Positions 11,055 through 12,803 of a stretch of 12,803 nucleotides of DNA are shown in pieces; position 1 is the first letter of the stretch; every line of letters starts with the position of its first letter. Both the position numbers and the translations under genes were made by a program. The DNA is from Ruminococcaceae bacterium UBA6857. GTDB taxonomy: Bacteria; Bacillota; Clostridia; Oscillospirales; Acutalibacteraceae. The notes beneath the pieces are model-generated. The model did no database searches. It was not told the DNA's origin and worked only from the letters and a program-made list of their open reading frames with translations. Where the stretch lies: NCBI GenBank assembly GCA_002451715.1, contig DKDD01000175.1:1-12803 (forward strand), written 5' to 3'.

Positions 11055-12218
11055 ATGACAGAAGTTATTGTTACCGACGATATAAAGTATGTCGGCGTGA
11101 ACGACCATGAAATCGACCTCTTTGAAGGTCAGTACATTGTTCCGAACGGAATGGCGTATAATTCATACGTTATTCTTGACGAAAAGGTTGCCGTTCTTGA
11201 TGGTGTTGACGGTGCATTTTCAGCGCAGTGGATTGAAAACATCAAAAGCGTTCTCGGTGAAAAAGAACCGGATTATCTCATCGTTCATCATATGGAGCCG
11301 GATCATTCGGCGAGTATTGCCGAGTTTGTCAACGCTTTTCCGAACGCAAAAATCGTTTCAAATGCAAAAGCTTTTGCAATGATGGAAAACTTTTTCTCGT
11401 TCCCGATTGAAGAAAAAAAGGTTACTGTTCAAAACGGCGAAACTCTTTCGCTCGGAAGTCATGAGCTGACTTTTGTTTTTGCGCCGATGGTTCACTGGCC
11501 TGAGGTTATGGTAAGTTATGACAGCAAAGACAAGGTTCTTTTTTCCGCAGACGCGTTTGGAAAATTCGGTGCGCTTGACGCGGATGAGGACTGGAATTGC
11601 GAAGCCAGAAGATACTATATCGGAATTGTCGGAAAATTCGGTGTTCAGGCACAGGCACTTCTTAAAAAAGCAGCAGAGCTTGATATAGCCATCATTTGTC
11701 CGCTCCACGGTCCGATTCTCAAAGAAAATCTTGAACATTACATCGGAAAATATCAAATCTGGTCTTCATACGATGTTGAAACAAAAGGTGTTATGATTGC
11801 GTATACTTCGGTTTACGGCAACACTAAAAAGGCAGCTCAATTGCTTTGTGACGCACTCAAAAAACGCGGTTGCCCTAAAGCGTTCACTGTTGACCTTGCA
11901 AGAGAAGACATGGCAGAAGCCGTTGAAGATGCGTTCAGACACGAAAAACTTGTTCTTGCAACAACAACCTATAACGGTCAGTACTTCCCGTTTATGAAGC
12001 ACTTTATCGAACACCTTGTTGACCACAATTTTCAAAAGCGTACCGTTGCTTTCGTTGAGAACGGAACGTGGGCGCCGACAGCGGCAAAGCTCATGAAAGC
12101 CGACCTTGAAAAATGCAAGAATCTTACTTTCTGCGAGAACACCGTAACGATTCGTTCGGCTGTCAAGGCCGATACCGAAGCGGCGATTGAAAAGCTTGCC
12201 GAAGAACTTTGGGCATGA
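11055..12218 (+). CDS. fprA: Flavodiiron protein (class A, FprA-type O2/NO reductase)
   Basis: This 387-residue cytoplasmic enzyme has an N-terminal metallo-beta-lactamase-like diiron domain (about 1-240). Ligands are visible in HHMEPDH (78-84: His79, Glu81, Asp83), HWPE (His147), SADAFG (Asp166) and LHGP (His218). The C-terminal flavodoxin domain (about 245-387) has the FMN phosphate loop TSVYGNT (251-257). These proteins reduce O2 to water, or NO to N2O, protecting anaerobes; electrons usually come from rubredoxin, which is not encoded here. The start at 11055 follows GGAGG by 9 bases; the in-frame start at 11016 falls on the -10. It is monocistronic, with an exact-consensus promoter and a terminator, implying strong expression. 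All diiron ligands are intact, so activity is likely. Confidence 0.97.
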   Translation: MTEVIVTDDIKYVGVNDHEIDLFEGQYIVPNGMAYNSYVILDEKVAVLDGVDGAFSAQWIENIKSVLGEKEPDYLIVHHMEPDHSASIAEFVNAFPNAKIVSNAKAFAMMENFFSFPIEEKKVTVQNGETLSLGSHELTFVFAPMVHWPEVMVSYDSKDKVLFSADAFGKFGALDADEDWNCEARRYYIGIVGKFGVQAQALLKKAAELDIAIICPLHGPILKENLEHYIGKYQIWSSYDVETKGVMIAYTSVYGNTKKAAQLLCDALKKRGCPKAFTVDLAREDMAEAVEDAFRHEKLVLATTTYNGQYFPFMKHFIEHLVDHNFQKRTVAFVENGTWAPTAAKLMKADLEKCKNLTFCENTVTIRSAVKADTEAAIEKLAEELWA

Positions 12219-12300
12219 TAGGTTTATTAGACCGGTGGAATTGAAAGCCAAAAGTTTTGCGTTTCTTTCTTATGCGTTGCAAAATTTTTTCTATCACTTT

Positions 12301-12328
12301 ACGGGTGCTGTTAAGGCGCCCGTTTTTT
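12301..12328 (+). terminator. Rho-independent terminator of fprA
   Basis: ACGGGTGC (12301-12308) pairs with GCGCCCGT (12316-12323) through one G-T wobble, followed by six T residues. Confidence 0.9.
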
Positions 12329-12444
12329 CTTGGCTTACAGTATAAGTCAAATTTTGCAAAAGATTTCATCGGTTTGTTTTTTGTTCATATTTTTTTGCCG
12401 AAACGTTTCTCATTAGACGGTAGGGTCGGATTTTGTTGTGTCCA

Positions 12445-12548
12445 TTGTCGAAACATGAAGTGCACCTTTCGGTGCATGAAGCGTTTCGCCCTTTGTCGAA
12501 ACATGAAGAACGACTTTCGGCGAATGAAGCGTTGAACTTACGTTCAAC
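12445..12548 (+). repeat. Tandem 48-base repeat with nested hairpins
   Basis: TTGTCGAAACATGAAG occurs at 12445-12460 and 12493-12508, a period of 48 bases. Each copy is followed by a variable CTTTCGG-containing core and then TGAAGCGTT. The first core is a perfect hairpin TGCACC-TTTC-GGTGCA (12461-12476). TTCGCC (12485-12490) can pair with GGCGAA (12519-12524). The array ends in GTTGAAC-TTAC-GTTCAAC (12531-12548). All frames through it are low-complexity Met/Lys/Arg peptides with no family, so I treat it as non-coding. Confidence 0.7.
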
Positions 12549-12557
12549 ATTGCGGTG

Positions 12558-12615
12558 GCGTTTCTGTGAAACGCAATTGAAAGATTTAACTGTAGGGGAG
12601 TCTCGCGAGGCTCCC
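12558..12615 (+). repeat. Two further intergenic hairpins
   Basis: GCGTTTC-TGT-GAAACGC (12558-12574) and GGGAG-T-CTC-GC-GAG-G-CTCCC (12596-12615) are near-perfect stem-loops. The second belongs to the short GTAGGGG...CCC intergenic elements often scattered in Clostridia genomes. Neither is followed by a T run, so they are unlikely to be terminators. The stretch 12329-12444 before the array holds nothing that I recognise. Confidence 0.55.
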
Positions 12616-12650
12616 GTTTACTTTTTTGATTGCACAACGTAACCTAATCT

Positions 12651-12803
12651 GCACAACTTTCATTTGGCTCACTCCTGTGAGTGAGCTGTCGGCTTGCCGA
12701 CTGAGGGAGAGCAAATAAAAGCCATGCCTTTTTGTTTTTACGCTTTCTTTCGCCCACTTCACCAACGTTATCTCCCTCGCTCGTTCTACTCTTAAAACAA
12801 CCG
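12651..12803 (-). repeat. Dispersed intergenic repeat, inverted third copy
   Basis: This is the reverse complement of the left-end element. GCACAACTTTC (12651-12661) starts it, the block 12664-12710 matches 243-289 inverted at 45 of 47 positions, and CGGTTGTTTTA read on the minus strand forms the last eleven bases. It contains the perfect hairpin GCTCACTC-CTGT-GAGTGAGC (12667-12686) and TCGGC/GCCGA next to it. It probably continues past the window. Confidence 0.82.

Noticed and set aside
12445..12548. Possible CRISPR array
   Set aside because: There are only two units with a 48-base period, the constant part flanks hairpins rather than unique spacers, and no cas gene is near.
12257..12642. 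Short frames on both strands in the right intergenic region
   Set aside because: They are made of the repeat array, giving low-complexity Met/Lys/Arg or Ser/Thr peptides. The repeats explain the open frames.

Overview
The window looks like chromosomal DNA from an anaerobic, low-to-moderate GC Bacillota, most likely a gut-type Clostridia of the Oscillospirales kind. The evidence is AGGAGG-type ribosome sites, sigma-A promoters with 16-18 bp spacers, a Gram-positive LexA with Bacillus-type SOS boxes, Thr/Ser/Glu-rich lipoproteins, a SpoIIQ-like M23 protein (suggesting spore-forming ancestry), a flavodiiron protein and hairpin-rich intergenic repeats. I see no phage, transposase, CRISPR or tRNA/rRNA. 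The gene content is mostly ordinary; the most interesting material is in the leaders, operators, one very small gene and the repeats. || Layout. 1-369: two tandem copies of a dispersed repeat. 420-3308 (minus): a likely transcription unit, read right to left, of a PucR/CdaR-type regulator, a glycerophosphodiester phosphodiesterase-family protein, a nitroreductase and a minimal MGMT-type protein, the last three overlapping by a few bases and ending in a terminator. 3323-3398: overlapping divergent promoters with a perfect 17-nt palindrome. 3405-4039 (+): a small heat-shock protein behind a 180-nt structured leader with a putative 8-codon leader peptide. 4230-5282 (+): a membrane-anchored DUF4474 protein. 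5457-6812 (+): an ArsB/NhaD-type ion transporter. 6871-6975 (minus): a 34-residue amphipathic protein with near-consensus promoter and ribosome site. 7037-7627 (minus): LexA with two SOS-box-like sites and a foldable 200-nt leader. 8013-8777 (+): SpoIIQ-like M23 protein. 9033-10100 (+): DUF3048 (YerB-like) lipoprotein, with a perfect palindrome centred on its -10. 10165-10872 (minus): thioredoxin-fold lipoprotein lacking the CxxC. 11055-12218 (+): flavodiiron protein FprA, divergent from it. 12329-12803: mosaic of hairpin repeats ending in an inverted copy of the left-end repeat. || How the genes fit together. A stress theme recurs (FprA for O2/NO, LexA for DNA damage, Hsp20 for protein folding, the MGMT-family protein, nitroreductase), but most genes are monocistronic with their own promoter and terminator, so this is a run of independent units rather than one system. 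Both window ends lie inside the same repeat family in opposite orientation, which is how a metagenomic contig often breaks.
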